A stretch of DNA of 10,442 bases from Thermoplasmata archaeon. Its GTDB lineage: Archaea > Thermoplasmatota > Thermoplasmata > GCA-020350865. The DNA lies in the NCBI GenBank assembly GCA_020351895.1, contig CP070672.1:1530910-1541351 (forward strand), read 5' to 3'. Shown in pieces: positions 1 to 7,408 of this stretch. The first letter of the stretch is position 1, and every line of letters starts with the position of its first letter. The notes beneath the pieces were generated by a model. It was not told the DNA's origin and did no database searches. It saw only the letters and a list, made by a program, of their open reading frames with translations. The translations under genes were made by a program, and so were the position numbers.

Positions 1-1
1 A

Positions 2-3000
2 AATTCGGTAACCTATGCAGGTTTACCCCTTGTGGATGGTACTGACCATTGGTTTTCGGTGAGGGTTTTCGATGGATTTGAGTGGAGCCTGTGGAATGAA
101 ACCCAATTTCACATGAATGCACTTTCCGAGGCCCAAGGATTGACAGTTCAAGGATATTCCTTGGGTACACAAGGAATAATGCATATAACGGATCACACAC
201 CAGATTTGGGTTGGTCGTTTTTTGATTCTGAAATTGGTGATTCGCAACAGGAATACGAAATCAGAGTGGGCACAGGATCTGGTCTCTCAGACATGTGGAC
301 TTTTGGACCTTCTTCAGGAGCAACTTCAATAGAGGTATACGCAGGTTTAACCTTGCTTGACGGATCCGATTATTGGTTTGGCATCCGGGTTTACGATGGC
401 TACGAATGGAGCCTGTGGAATGAGACACAATTTCATTTAAATTCACTTCCTCCCGCTCCTGTTCCCCCTCTAAGTCCGCCTGATGACAGCAACGTTCCCA
501 GCAGCCCTGCCCAAACCATAAGCTGGACGGCAGGGGGAGCCGATATCGAGGGAGATACCATAACCTATTGGTGGTATGTTGATTTCGACAATCCACCCAT
601 TCTCCCGTATCTGGCAAATGGAACCACAACTGGACTTTCGTCCGCATCATTTTCAACTTCGCCTGCAACTGATTATTATTGGTATGTCAATGCATCCGAT
701 GACTGGGAATGGAACACAACAATTGTATGGAACTTCACAACCTCTGCAATCGTGAACAATCCACCCGAAGCATTGGATCTTGCAGTTTCGGGATTCTCTG
801 AGGGAACAAACGGTATCATGCATATCACAGACCACACTCCACAACTGGAGTGGATATTCTCAGACCCAGATGGTGGGGACTCCCAACAGCAATATGAGGT
901 AAAGGTTGGTACTTCCCCGGGTCTTTCAGATATGTGGTCACCTGGTATCCAGGCAGGAGGGATAAACTCAGTAATGTATGGAGGACTTATTTTGCAGGAT
1001 GGAGTGGACTTTTGGTTTTCCATAAGGGTGAATGACGGGAATACATGGAGTGAATGGAATGAGACACAGTTTCATATGAACAGTGTAGAGGCTCGAGATT
1101 TGTTGGTCCAGGGATATACAACAGGCACTCTGGGAATCTTACATATCACTGACCATACTCCTGATCTGGGATGGTCCTACTGGGATTTGGAGATCGGGGA
1201 TTCACAAGGGCAGTACGAGATAAGAGTGGGGTCACAAACCGGTTTTTCAGATATGTGGTCCTTTGGACCTACGGCAGGACCCTCATCATCTGAAATTTAT
1301 GCAGGCTTGACTTTACTTGATGGGAAAGACTATTGGTTCGGTATCAGACTCCATGACGGTTATGAATGGAGCCAATGGAACGAAACCCTGTTTCATATGA
1401 ATGCCCTTCCTCCGGCTCCTGTTCCTCCTTTAAGCCCTCCCGATGATTCAAACATACCAAGCAGTCCAGCTCAGACCCTAAGTTGGAGTGCAGGAGGGGT
1501 CGATTCCGAGGGAGATACCATCACATATTGGTGGTATGTTGACACTGACAATCCCCCAATTCCACCTTATCTTACCAATGGCACCACAACCGGATTATCT
1601 TCATCTTCATTTACCACTTCCCCAGGGACTGATTACTATTGGTATGTCAATGCAACAGATGGCTGGGAATGGAATACTTCCATTCTATGGAATTTCACAA
1701 CATCTGCTGTAGTAAATAATCCACCAGAGGCATTGGACCTCTCCGTCTCAGGATACTCAGAAGGAACTTCTGAAATCATGCATGTCTTGGATCACACGCC
1801 AGATATGTCTTGGTCCTTCTTTGACTCAGATTTCGGGGATTCCCAACAGCAGTACGAGGTAAGAGTGGGCACACAATCGGGTTTCTCTGACATGTGGGCT
1901 CCAGGACCCCAGGTTGGTGCTGGTAATACTGAAACTTATTCTGGATTACTATTGATTGATGGAGTTGACTACTGGTTCGGAATCAGGGTCTTTGATGGGA
2001 ACACATGGAGCCTATGGAATGAAACCCTGTTTCATATGAACGCTCTACCACCAATTCCCATTCCACCACTCAATCCTCCTGATGATGCGAACATCCCAGA
2101 CAGCCCTGCTCAAACATTGAGCTGGACAGCAGGTGGAGCCGACTCAGAGGGTGATACCATCACCTATTGGTGGTATGTAGATACCGACAACCCGCCCGTT
2201 ATTCCCTTTATTGCCAATGGAACAACAACTGGTACCTCATCCAATTCATTTTCCACTGCCCCTGGGACAAACTATTACTGGATAATCAACGTCACTGATG
2301 GATGGGAATGGACAACAACCATCGTCTGGAATTTCACGACAACAGGATCCGTGAACATGCGCCCTGAGGCACGGAACTTATCGGTATCTGGATTTGGCGA
2401 GGCAACTACAGGTATTATGCATATTATGGATCCAACACCAGATTTGGGTTGGTCCTTCTTTGATTCAGATATTGGGGATTTCCAACAGCAGTTTGAGGTG
2501 AGGGTGGGGACCGCATCAGGGCTTTCCGATATGTGGGCCCCTGGACCCCAGGTAGGTGGTGGAAACAGCGTGGTTTATGCAGGTTCTCCTTTAGTGGATG
2601 GCACAGACTACTGGTTCGGAATTCTTGTCTACGATGGTTTGGATTGGAGCCTATTAAATGAAACAATGTTTCATATTAACTCCCAGCCTGTTGCTCATAG
2701 CCTAACAGTTGCAGGTTTCTCTGAGGGCTCGCAGGAGATAATGCACATCATTGACCATACTCCTGATTTGGGCTGGTTGTTCTCAGATTCTGAATCAGGG
2801 GATACCCAGGTTCAGTATGAAATCAGAGTAGGGACATCATCAGGCCTTTCTGATATGTGGGCCCCCGGAATTTCGGCCGGATCAGTAAACAATGCAGTTT
2901 ATGGAGGATCGGCACTATTGGATGACACAGACTATTGGTTTGGAATTCGGGTTTACGATGGCTATGAATGGAGTATCTGGAATGAAACTCAGTTTCACTT

Positions 3001-4939
3001 AAACAGCCTTGAGGTCCAGATCCTTAAGGTACAAAACTTCACAGATGGGTCTCAGGGTATATTGCGTATAACGGATCATACTCCTTATCTTAACTGGAGC
3101 CTCTGGGATGGCGAGGGAGATTCACAAACACAGTATGAAATCCGCGTCGGAACAGCACCAGGCCTTTTGGATATGTGGTCAATTGGACCACTTCCAGGTG
3201 CCACAACCTCGGAAATTTATACAGGCTTACCCTTGATGGACGGGTCTGATTACTGGTTTGGAATCAGAGTGTATGACGGCTATGAATGGAGTGTCTGGAA
3301 CGAAACGCAGTTTCATATGAATAGTGTCGAGGCCCGAAACCTGACAGTGCAGGGCTTTGCAGGTGGAAGCAGTGGAATATTGCACATTACAGACCATACC
3401 CCGGATCTTAGTTGGTTCTTCTATGACTCAGATTTGGGAGATGTACAGCAGCAGTACGAGATCAGAGTTGGAACAGCATCTGGTCTTTCTGATATGTGGG
3501 CACCTGGACCCCAGATAGGCGGAGAAAACAACGTGGTTTATGCTGGTTCTACATTAATGGATGGAACCGACTATTGGTACGGGATTTTGGTGTATGATGG
3601 AATAGAATGGAGCCAGTTAAATGAGTCCATGTTTCATGTGAACTTAAAACCCGAGGCTCAAGATCTATCTGTCTCAGGATTCTCAGATGGCACAGCCAAT
3701 ATCATGCACTTAATAGACCACACCCCTGATTTGGGCTGGACATTTTCCGATTTTGAGGTAGGTGATACACAGATGGAATACGAGGTAAGAATTGGGACAT
3801 CACCAGGCTCCTCTAATTTGTGGGCAGCAGGGCCTCAATCTGGAGCACAAACGAGCGTAGTATACGGAGGAATGACATTATTGGATGGAAATGATTACTG
3901 GTTCGGTATCCGAGTTTTCGATGGCTATGAATGGAGCGCGTGGAATGAAACTCAGTTTCACATGAATTCACCACCCCCAGCTCCTGTTCCACCTATAAAT
4001 CCATCTCACGACTCAGTGATTCCTAGCAATTTACTACAAACCCTAAACTGGACCGAGGGTGGTTTCGATTCAGAGGGCGATACCATCACATATTATTGGT
4101 ATATCGACACAGATAATCCCCCAGAAGCACCATATTTGGCAAGCAACTTCACATCAGAATTATTTTCCACAACTTTTGTAACCTCTCCTTCCACAACATA
4201 CTTTTGGCATGTGAATGCAACAGATGGCTGGGAGTGGAATTCCACCATAATCTGGAATTTCACCACTGAAAGTCCAGTGAACAATCTCCCTGAAGCCAGA
4301 GACCTAAAAGTTGCGGGATTCGCCCAAGGAATCCCAGAGATCATGCATATTACGGACCATTCCCCGGATCTTTCCTGGTCGTTTTTCGATTCAGATAATG
4401 GTGATATCCAGCAAAGTTACGAGATAAGGGTGGGCTCAGCATCAGGTCTATCAGATATTTGGGCACCTGGACCCTCTGATGGAACCATAACCACTGTCAC
4501 ATACTCTGGTTCAGATTTACAAGACGGATTCGATTATTGGTTTGGAATCAAGGTGCACGACGGAAAGGACTGGAGTCTATGGAATGAAATACAATTTCAT
4601 ATGAATGCACCTCCAGAGCCGATAAACATGATGGTTGAAGGAAATTCTGAGGGAACCTCAGAGATAATGTCTATTTCAAACCCTAATCCAGAGCTCGCCG
4701 GGTCCTTTACCGATCCTGAGAGTGATCTAACTGGTATCATGTATGAGATAAGAATCGGTTCAGCTGAAGGTCTATCAGATATGTGGGCATCAGGACCCAA
4801 TGAAGGTGCATTAGATTCTGTATCCTATGATGGACAAATATTGCAGGATGATACAGACTACTGGTTTGGCTTGAGGATCTTCGATGGTTTCGAGTGGGGT
4901 GCCTGGGAGGAGATCGTATTTCATATGGATTTCCCACCC
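2..4939 (+). repeat. A-type protein repeats: 11 full copies plus 1 partial, FN3/Ig-like
   Basis: Boundaries read in frame: partial A0 2-127; A1 128-445; A2 767-1087; A3 1088-1405; A4 1727-2044; A5 2366-2689; A6 2690-3010; A7 3011-3328; A8 3329-3652; A9 3653-3970; A10 4292-4615; A11 4616-4939. Lengths are 318, 321 or 324 bases (106-108 residues). Shared landmarks are TPDLGWSF, then an acidic loop such as DSDIGDSQQ, YEIRVGT, SDMW, a variable loop, VYAG, DYWFGIRV, DGYEWS and WNETQFHMN. The order of motifs (P-x-L-x-W, Q-x-x-Y-x-I-x-V, Y-A-G, Y-W-x-x-x-V, W-S-x-W, F) matches the Ig/FN3-like domain at the N terminus of GH78 rhamnosidases as I know it. That is a resemblance, not a search result. Copies differ by many synonymous changes, so they are old. 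A11 is the most divergent. Confidence 0.92.
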
Positions 4940-5899
4940 ACGCTTGACTGGACGGGAGAAGCCGATTATATCTTTGACGGGATATCTCCATGGATTGGAA
5001 ACACTTCATCAACATTTGTCTACAAGATAAAATATACACAACCTGGTAATTTCCCTCCAGCAACTGGAGATCCAAAACTTCATATCTTAAAGGATGGAAA
5101 TGAGGTATCAGGAAGCCCATATTCGATGACATTTGAAAGTGGATCCTATTCCCAGGGAGCGATATTCAGCTTTTCCCTTAATCTCACCGAGGGAATAAAC
5201 TACTCTTATTACTTCACAGCATCTGATGAGAAAGGAAGAGTTGCACAACCCACAGAAGAGAAGGATGGTCCCGATGTTATCGATGATACGAAAGAAATAA
5301 TTCGCCCTCTTCCTCCCACAAATACGTCTGTGGCAGCTCCAATTGAGAGGGGAAAATTGACAATCAATTGGGAAGCCACTCAAAGCGAGGATATAGCTGG
5401 ATATAAAATATACAGATCAGTCAATCAGATCGATTATGAGCCTGTGGGGACTGTTGATCCTCAGATATTGTCCTTTGAGGACTCCGATCTTGACGATGGC
5501 AAAACATATTACTATGTAGTAGTGACATTCGATTCAGAGGGTGTTGAATCCATAGATTCCAATGAAGTACATGAAACCACGATACTAGCACCCGAGGAGA
5601 AGCCCATAGATAAAGAAGATGAGTTTCAATTCAGCCTTTGGTTGATCCTCCCCATAATAGTTGTCATTGTACTGATTCTTATATTGATAATTCTTGCCCG
5701 TAAAAAGGGGCGAAAGGAAGAAGAGCCAATTCTCAGGGGAAGTACACCACCCTCACTTGATTCCGAAGAATCACCATCAGAAGAAAGAGAAAAGCCGTTA
5801 GAGCCAGAGGATCAGTTGGAAGATGATTCCACTACAAATGATAATGTGCAACAAATACCCAATGAAGATGAAAACCTTGCTCCTCCCAATGATGAATAG
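2..5899 (+). CDS. Giant repeat-containing cell-surface protein, C-terminally membrane-anchored (5' partial)
   Basis: The frame is open to the left edge. The GTG at 32 is only a valine inside a repeat: the ten codons before it (2-31) complete the repeat sequence (NSVTYAGLPL), so start and signal peptide lie outside. Visible part is 1965 residues, stop TAG 5897-5899. Order: eleven full plus one partial A repeats with four B repeats interleaved (2-4939); an Ig-like domain (about residues 1647-1770); a typical FN3 domain (about 1771-1859, with GYKIYRS and YYYVVVTFDSEG); one hydrophobic helix (about 1878-1899) followed by ARKKGRK; and an acidic tail to 1965. The positive residues after the helix place the tail in the cytoplasm and the repeats outside. 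Role is inferred: a stalk, S-layer-associated or adhesive protein. I see no enzyme domain in the visible part. A catalytic domain could lie upstream. Confidence 0.93.
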   Translation, partial: NSVTYAGLPLVDGTDHWFSVRVFDGFEWSLWNETQFHMNALSEAQGLTVQGYSLGTQGIMHITDHTPDLGWSFFDSEIGDSQQEYEIRVGTGSGLSDMWTFGPSSGATSIEVYAGLTLLDGSDYWFGIRVYDGYEWSLWNETQFHLNSLPPAPVPPLSPPDDSNVPSSPAQTISWTAGGADIEGDTITYWWYVDFDNPPILPYLANGTTTGLSSASFSTSPATDYYWYVNASDDWEWNTTIVWNFTTSAIVNNPPEALDLAVSGFSEGTNGIMHITDHTPQLEWIFSDPDGGDSQQQYEVKVGTSPGLSDMWSPGIQAGGINSVMYGGLILQDGVDFWFSIRVNDGNTWSEWNETQFHMNSVEARDLLVQGYTTGTLGILHITDHTPDLGWSYWDLEIGDSQGQYEIRVGSQTGFSDMWSFGPTAGPSSSEIYAGLTLLDGKDYWFGIRLHDGYEWSQWNETLFHMNALPPAPVPPLSPPDDSNIPSSPAQTLSWSAGGVDSEGDTITYWWYVDTDNPPIPPYLTNGTTTGLSSSSFTTSPGTDYYWYVNATDGWEWNTSILWNFTTSAVVNNPPEALDLSVSGYSEGTSEIMHVLDHTPDMSWSFFDSDFGDSQQQYEVRVGTQSGFSDMWAPGPQVGAGNTETYSGLLLIDGVDYWFGIRVFDGNTWSLWNETLFHMNALPPIPIPPLNPPDDANIPDSPAQTLSWTAGGADSEGDTITYWWYVDTDNPPVIPFIANGTTTGTSSNSFSTAPGTNYYWIINVTDGWEWTTTIVWNFTTTGSVNMRPEARNLSVSGFGEATTGIMHIMDPTPDLGWSFFDSDIGDFQQQFEVRVGTASGLSDMWAPGPQVGGGNSVVYAGSPLVDGTDYWFGILVYDGLDWSLLNETMFHINSQPVAHSLTVAGFSEGSQEIMHIIDHTPDLGWLFSDSESGDTQVQYEIRVGTSSGLSDMWAPGISAGSVNNAVYGGSALLDDTDYWFGIRVYDGYEWSIWNETQFHLNSLEVQILKVQNFTDGSQGILRITDHTPYLNWSLWDGEGDSQTQYEIRVGTAPGLLDMWSIGPLPGATTSEIYTGLPLMDGSDYWFGIRVYDGYEWSVWNETQFHMNSVEARNLTVQGFAGGSSGILHITDHTPDLSWFFYDSDLGDVQQQYEIRVGTASGLSDMWAPGPQIGGENNVVYAGSTLMDGTDYWYGILVYDGIEWSQLNESMFHVNLKPEAQDLSVSGFSDGTANIMHLIDHTPDLGWTFSDFEVGDTQMEYEVRIGTSPGSSNLWAAGPQSGAQTSVVYGGMTLLDGNDYWFGIRVFDGYEWSAWNETQFHMNSPPPAPVPPINPSHDSVIPSNLLQTLNWTEGGFDSEGDTITYYWYIDTDNPPEAPYLASNFTSELFSTTFVTSPSTTYFWHVNATDGWEWNSTIIWNFTTESPVNNLPEARDLKVAGFAQGIPEIMHITDHSPDLSWSFFDSDNGDIQQSYEIRVGSASGLSDIWAPGPSDGTITTVTYSGSDLQDGFDYWFGIKVHDGKDWSLWNEIQFHMNAPPEPINMMVEGNSEGTSEIMSISNPNPELAGSFTDPESDLTGIMYEIRIGSAEGLSDMWASGPNEGALDSVSYDGQILQDDTDYWFGLRIFDGFEWGAWEEIVFHMDFPPTLDWTGEADYIFDGISPWIGNTSSTFVYKIKYTQPGNFPPATGDPKLHILKDGNEVSGSPYSMTFESGSYSQGAIFSFSLNLTEGINYSYYFTASDEKGRVAQPTEEKDGPDVIDDTKEIIRPLPPTNTSVAAPIERGKLTINWEATQSEDIAGYKIYRSVNQIDYEPVGTVDPQILSFEDSDLDDGKTYYYVVVTFDSEGVESIDSNEVHETTILAPEEKPIDKEDEFQFSLWLILPIIVVIVLILILIILARKKGRKEEEPILRGSTPPSLDSEESPSEEREKPLEPEDQLEDDSTTNDNVQQIPNEDENLAPPNDE
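446..4291 (+). repeat. B-type protein repeats: 4 copies of 107 residues, interleaved with A repeats
   Basis: Four copies, each exactly 321 bases: B1 446-766, B2 1406-1726, B3 2045-2365, B4 3971-4291. Each starts with a proline-rich linker (PPAPVPPLSPPDD or a variant). Next come a WTAGG-like strand, DSEGDTITYWWYVD, DNPP, a Ser/Thr-rich strand, YYWYVNATDGWEWN, a WNFTT strand, and a VNNPP linker leading into the following A unit. The pattern of strands ending in aromatic-rich YWYV and WNFTT fits another Ig/FN3-like fold, seen widely in archaeal surface proteins. B copies follow A1, A3, A4 and A9. B4 is the most divergent, for example IPSNLLQ where B1 and B2 have PSSPAQ. Confidence 0.9.
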
Positions 5900-5985
5900 A
5901 GCCATCCAACATCAATCAAATCCTATTCTGAGAGCAACCTGGATTTATCCAAGGCAAATTCCATTGATAATCAACCATGGTTAGG

Positions 5986-6000
5986 CTTTTATATTTAAGA
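5986..6000 (+). promoter_or_regulatory. TATA-box-like promoter element for the DUF357 gene
   Basis: CTTTTATATTTAAGA lies 31-45 bases before the ATG at 6031. It matches the archaeal TATA consensus (TTTATATA-like). Transcription starting about 25 bases downstream would begin near 6016-6022, leaving a leader of only about 10-15 bases. No good Shine-Dalgarno sequence precedes the ATG, which fits a leaderless or very short-leader mRNA. Confidence 0.6.
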
Positions 6001-6030
6001 TTCACTTTCGTCTCTTAGAATTGGGATAAA

Positions 6031-6327
6031 ATGTCCACAACCAACATATCAAAGGAAAAGATCATGGACTATCTGGATAAAACCGAAAGAGGCCTAGCCA
6101 AGGTTAAAATTTTGGCACCAGACAGGTCCCATGCAAAGAAGATTGCAGAGGATTTTTTAAATATGGCCATCTCCTATTTCTCGGATGCAAAGCACTTTTT
6201 CGAAAGGGAGGAGTATGTTGATGCCTTCGCCTGTGTGAACTATGCCCATGGATGGCTGGATGCAGGGGTGAGGTTTGGTTTGTTTGATGTGGGTTCCGAC
6301 GATAAGCTGTTTACGTTGGCTGAGTAA
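6031..6327 (+). CDS. DUF357 family protein (small archaeal helical protein)
   Basis: A 98-residue soluble, mostly helical protein. I recognise the DUF357 signature: a helix with KIAEDFLNMAISYFSDAKHF, then a D/E-rich turn (EREEYVDAFA) and the family's characteristic YAHGWLDAGVRFGLF near residues 71-85. The length is near the family's usual size (roughly 75-100 residues). The family is essentially archaeal and its biochemical function is unknown, so none is assigned. The ATG follows a clear TATA-like box with a short predicted leader. The gene stands alone, 131 bases after the surface-protein stop and 219 bases before the redox operon, with its own promoter, so it is probably monocistronic. Confidence 0.88.
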   Translation: MSTTNISKEKIMDYLDKTERGLAKVKILAPDRSHAKKIAEDFLNMAISYFSDAKHFFEREEYVDAFACVNYAHGWLDAGVRFGLFDVGSDDKLFTLAE

Positions 6328-6340
6328 GTTCGGCAGAACT
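6327..6340 (+). other. Small perfect inverted repeat at the DUF357 stop codon
   Basis: AGTTC (6327-6331), a GGCA loop, then GAACT (6336-6340) form a 5-bp stem starting on the last base of the TAA stop. No T-run follows on the + strand, so it does not look like a canonical terminator. It could help mark the mRNA 3' end, or be chance. Confidence 0.2.
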
Positions 6341-6393
6341 GACCTGATATACAATCTATTAAATTAATTAAAAACAAGCCTCATTTAATTGTG

Positions 6394-6404
6394 ACGAATT
6401 TCGT
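6394..6404 (+). repeat. Perfect dyad ACGAA-T-TTCGT in the operon upstream region
   Basis: An 11-base perfect inverted repeat with a single central base, about 145 bases before the redox operon start and 67 bases after the DUF357 stop. It is followed by AAATTTTCC. Its symmetry would suit a dimeric regulator, but it lies far from the best promoter candidate, and a 5-base half-site can arise by chance in A/T-rich DNA. Confidence 0.2.
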
Positions 6405-6495
6405 AAATTTTCCTCTGTCCATTTGGTACAATTTACCTCTATAATACCATAAACATAATATAGTCACTTAAGTATGTGGGTGCGACATCGAATCT

Positions 6496-6506
6496 CATTA
6501 AAAATC
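6496..6506 (+). promoter_or_regulatory. Candidate TATA-like element for the redox operon
   Basis: CATTAAAAATC lies about 41-51 bases before the TTG start at 6547. Transcription starting near 6525-6530 would leave a leader of about 20 bases that still includes the GGTGAG at 6538-6543. A rival A/T-rich element, ATAATATAG, sits around 6456-6463 and would give a longer leader. The operon needs a promoter in this 219-base gap, but which element is used cannot be decided by eye. Confidence 0.3.
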
Positions 6507-6537
6507 ATCAAATTATTGAGGCATTCAGGGCGTTTAA

Positions 6538-6543
6538 GGTGAG
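6538..6543 (+). promoter_or_regulatory. Shine-Dalgarno site supporting the TTG start at 6547
   Basis: GGTGAG matches the archaeal anti-Shine-Dalgarno (AUCACCUCC). It ends three bases before TTG 6547, which is short spacing. An in-frame TAA at 6535-6537 rules out any start further upstream in this frame, and a later ATG (6592) would remove the twin-arginine motif. Confidence 0.55.
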
Positions 6544-6546
6544 AGC

Positions 6547-7383
6547 TTGAAAAAGGAAAAGCGGCATCCTGAGATCACTAGAAGAGAATTCATGGGAAGC
6601 ACTTGGAAACTTTTGAATGTTGGTGCATTCATCGCATTGGGGGGTCATCTCGGCTCACTTGCCGTTACCTCTATTTCTTCGGGACATCCGGATTCTTTGA
6701 CATGTTATGAATGCAGGGCCTGTGCCTCACCCTGTCCATGGAGGTTGGATCCATCTGGCTATCTTGTTGCTGCTAGGGTTAACAACCCCAATAGGAGAAT
6801 GCTGGCACAGTACAACATAAGACGATATAACAGGCTAATTGGAAACAGAGAGGAAGAAAGGAGGATGGATATTGACACACTTCATGGTCGGGATCCATAT
6901 ATGAAAGTAGTGATAGGGACCGTTAAAGAACGGGAACCTTTGAATCTTTTTGCAATGGATGGAGATCTCAGAGATCACCTTGTTCCTGGTACAGTTTCGG
7001 AGGAGATAAGGAGAACTTTTATCGACTATAGGTGGGCAATATCAAGTAAGGCAGTTGTGACCCAAATAGACGGGTCCAATTGGGAAATCTTTGACGATCC
7101 TGAGATATTTCGGATCCAAGATAATGGATTGACTCTCGAAGTTACAGGTGAGGATAAAGAGTACGATAAAAAGAATCCCATGCAGGCAACGGCTGCAAAG
7201 AAGGAATTGAAAAAACTAAAGGATAAGGGAGAGGAGGCTGAGTTGACAGATATATATGAAATGCGGGCCAAGGACTCCGCGTTCTATGATCCACTTTGTG
7301 CCAGATGCGAACCTGCCTGCCCAGTTGATCTTCCTATAACAAAATTCATTCGAGATGTGAAAGCTGATGAGAAATACAGATAA
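6547..7383 (+). CDS. Tat-exported iron-sulfur protein with split cluster motifs (7 cysteines)
   Basis: 278 residues from a TTG start. The N terminus is a twin-arginine signal: TRREFMG at residues 11-17, then a hydrophobic stretch to about residue 41, so the protein is exported folded with its clusters. Straight after comes a complete [4Fe-4S] motif, C53-x2-C56-x2-C59-x3-C63-P. About 190 residues without cysteine follow, including a highly charged stretch (EDKEYDKKN, KKELKKLKDKGEEAE). A second motif, C251-x2-C254-x3-C258-P, lies near the C terminus. These seven are the only cysteines, so the second site is one short of a standard [4Fe-4S] site. The first motif with DPSGYLVAARVNNP resembles HdrC-type proteins. 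It is first in the operon, 25 bases before the next gene. Role inferred: extracytoplasmic electron carrier of a membrane redox complex. Confidence 0.85.
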   Translation: MKKEKRHPEITRREFMGSTWKLLNVGAFIALGGHLGSLAVTSISSGHPDSLTCYECRACASPCPWRLDPSGYLVAARVNNPNRRMLAQYNIRRYNRLIGNREEERRMDIDTLHGRDPYMKVVIGTVKEREPLNLFAMDGDLRDHLVPGTVSEEIRRTFIDYRWAISSKAVVTQIDGSNWEIFDDPEIFRIQDNGLTLEVTGEDKEYDKKNPMQATAAKKELKKLKDKGEEAELTDIYEMRAKDSAFYDPLCARCEPACPVDLPITKFIRDVKADEKYR

Positions 7384-7408
7384 ATTACAGTAAAAGAAGG
7401 CGAAAAGA

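Noticed and set aside
128..4939. Regularly spaced repeats considered as a CRISPR array or other DNA-level repeat.
   Set aside because: The period is 318-324 bases, the units are in-frame coding sequence, and similarity is stronger in protein than in DNA.
23..5383. Many minus-strand and alternate-frame open reading frames of 60-135 codons across the surface-protein gene, including 261-668, 676-1023 and 4737-5132.
   Set aside because: They lie inside a strongly supported repeat-coding frame, several recur in the same phase of each repeat, and their translations show no recognisable domain. They are shadows of the repeated DNA.
5900..6030. 131-base gap searched for a small gene, RNA or terminator.
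   Set aside because: No convincing coding frame, stable hairpin or T-run was seen; only the TATA-like element near its end is supportable.
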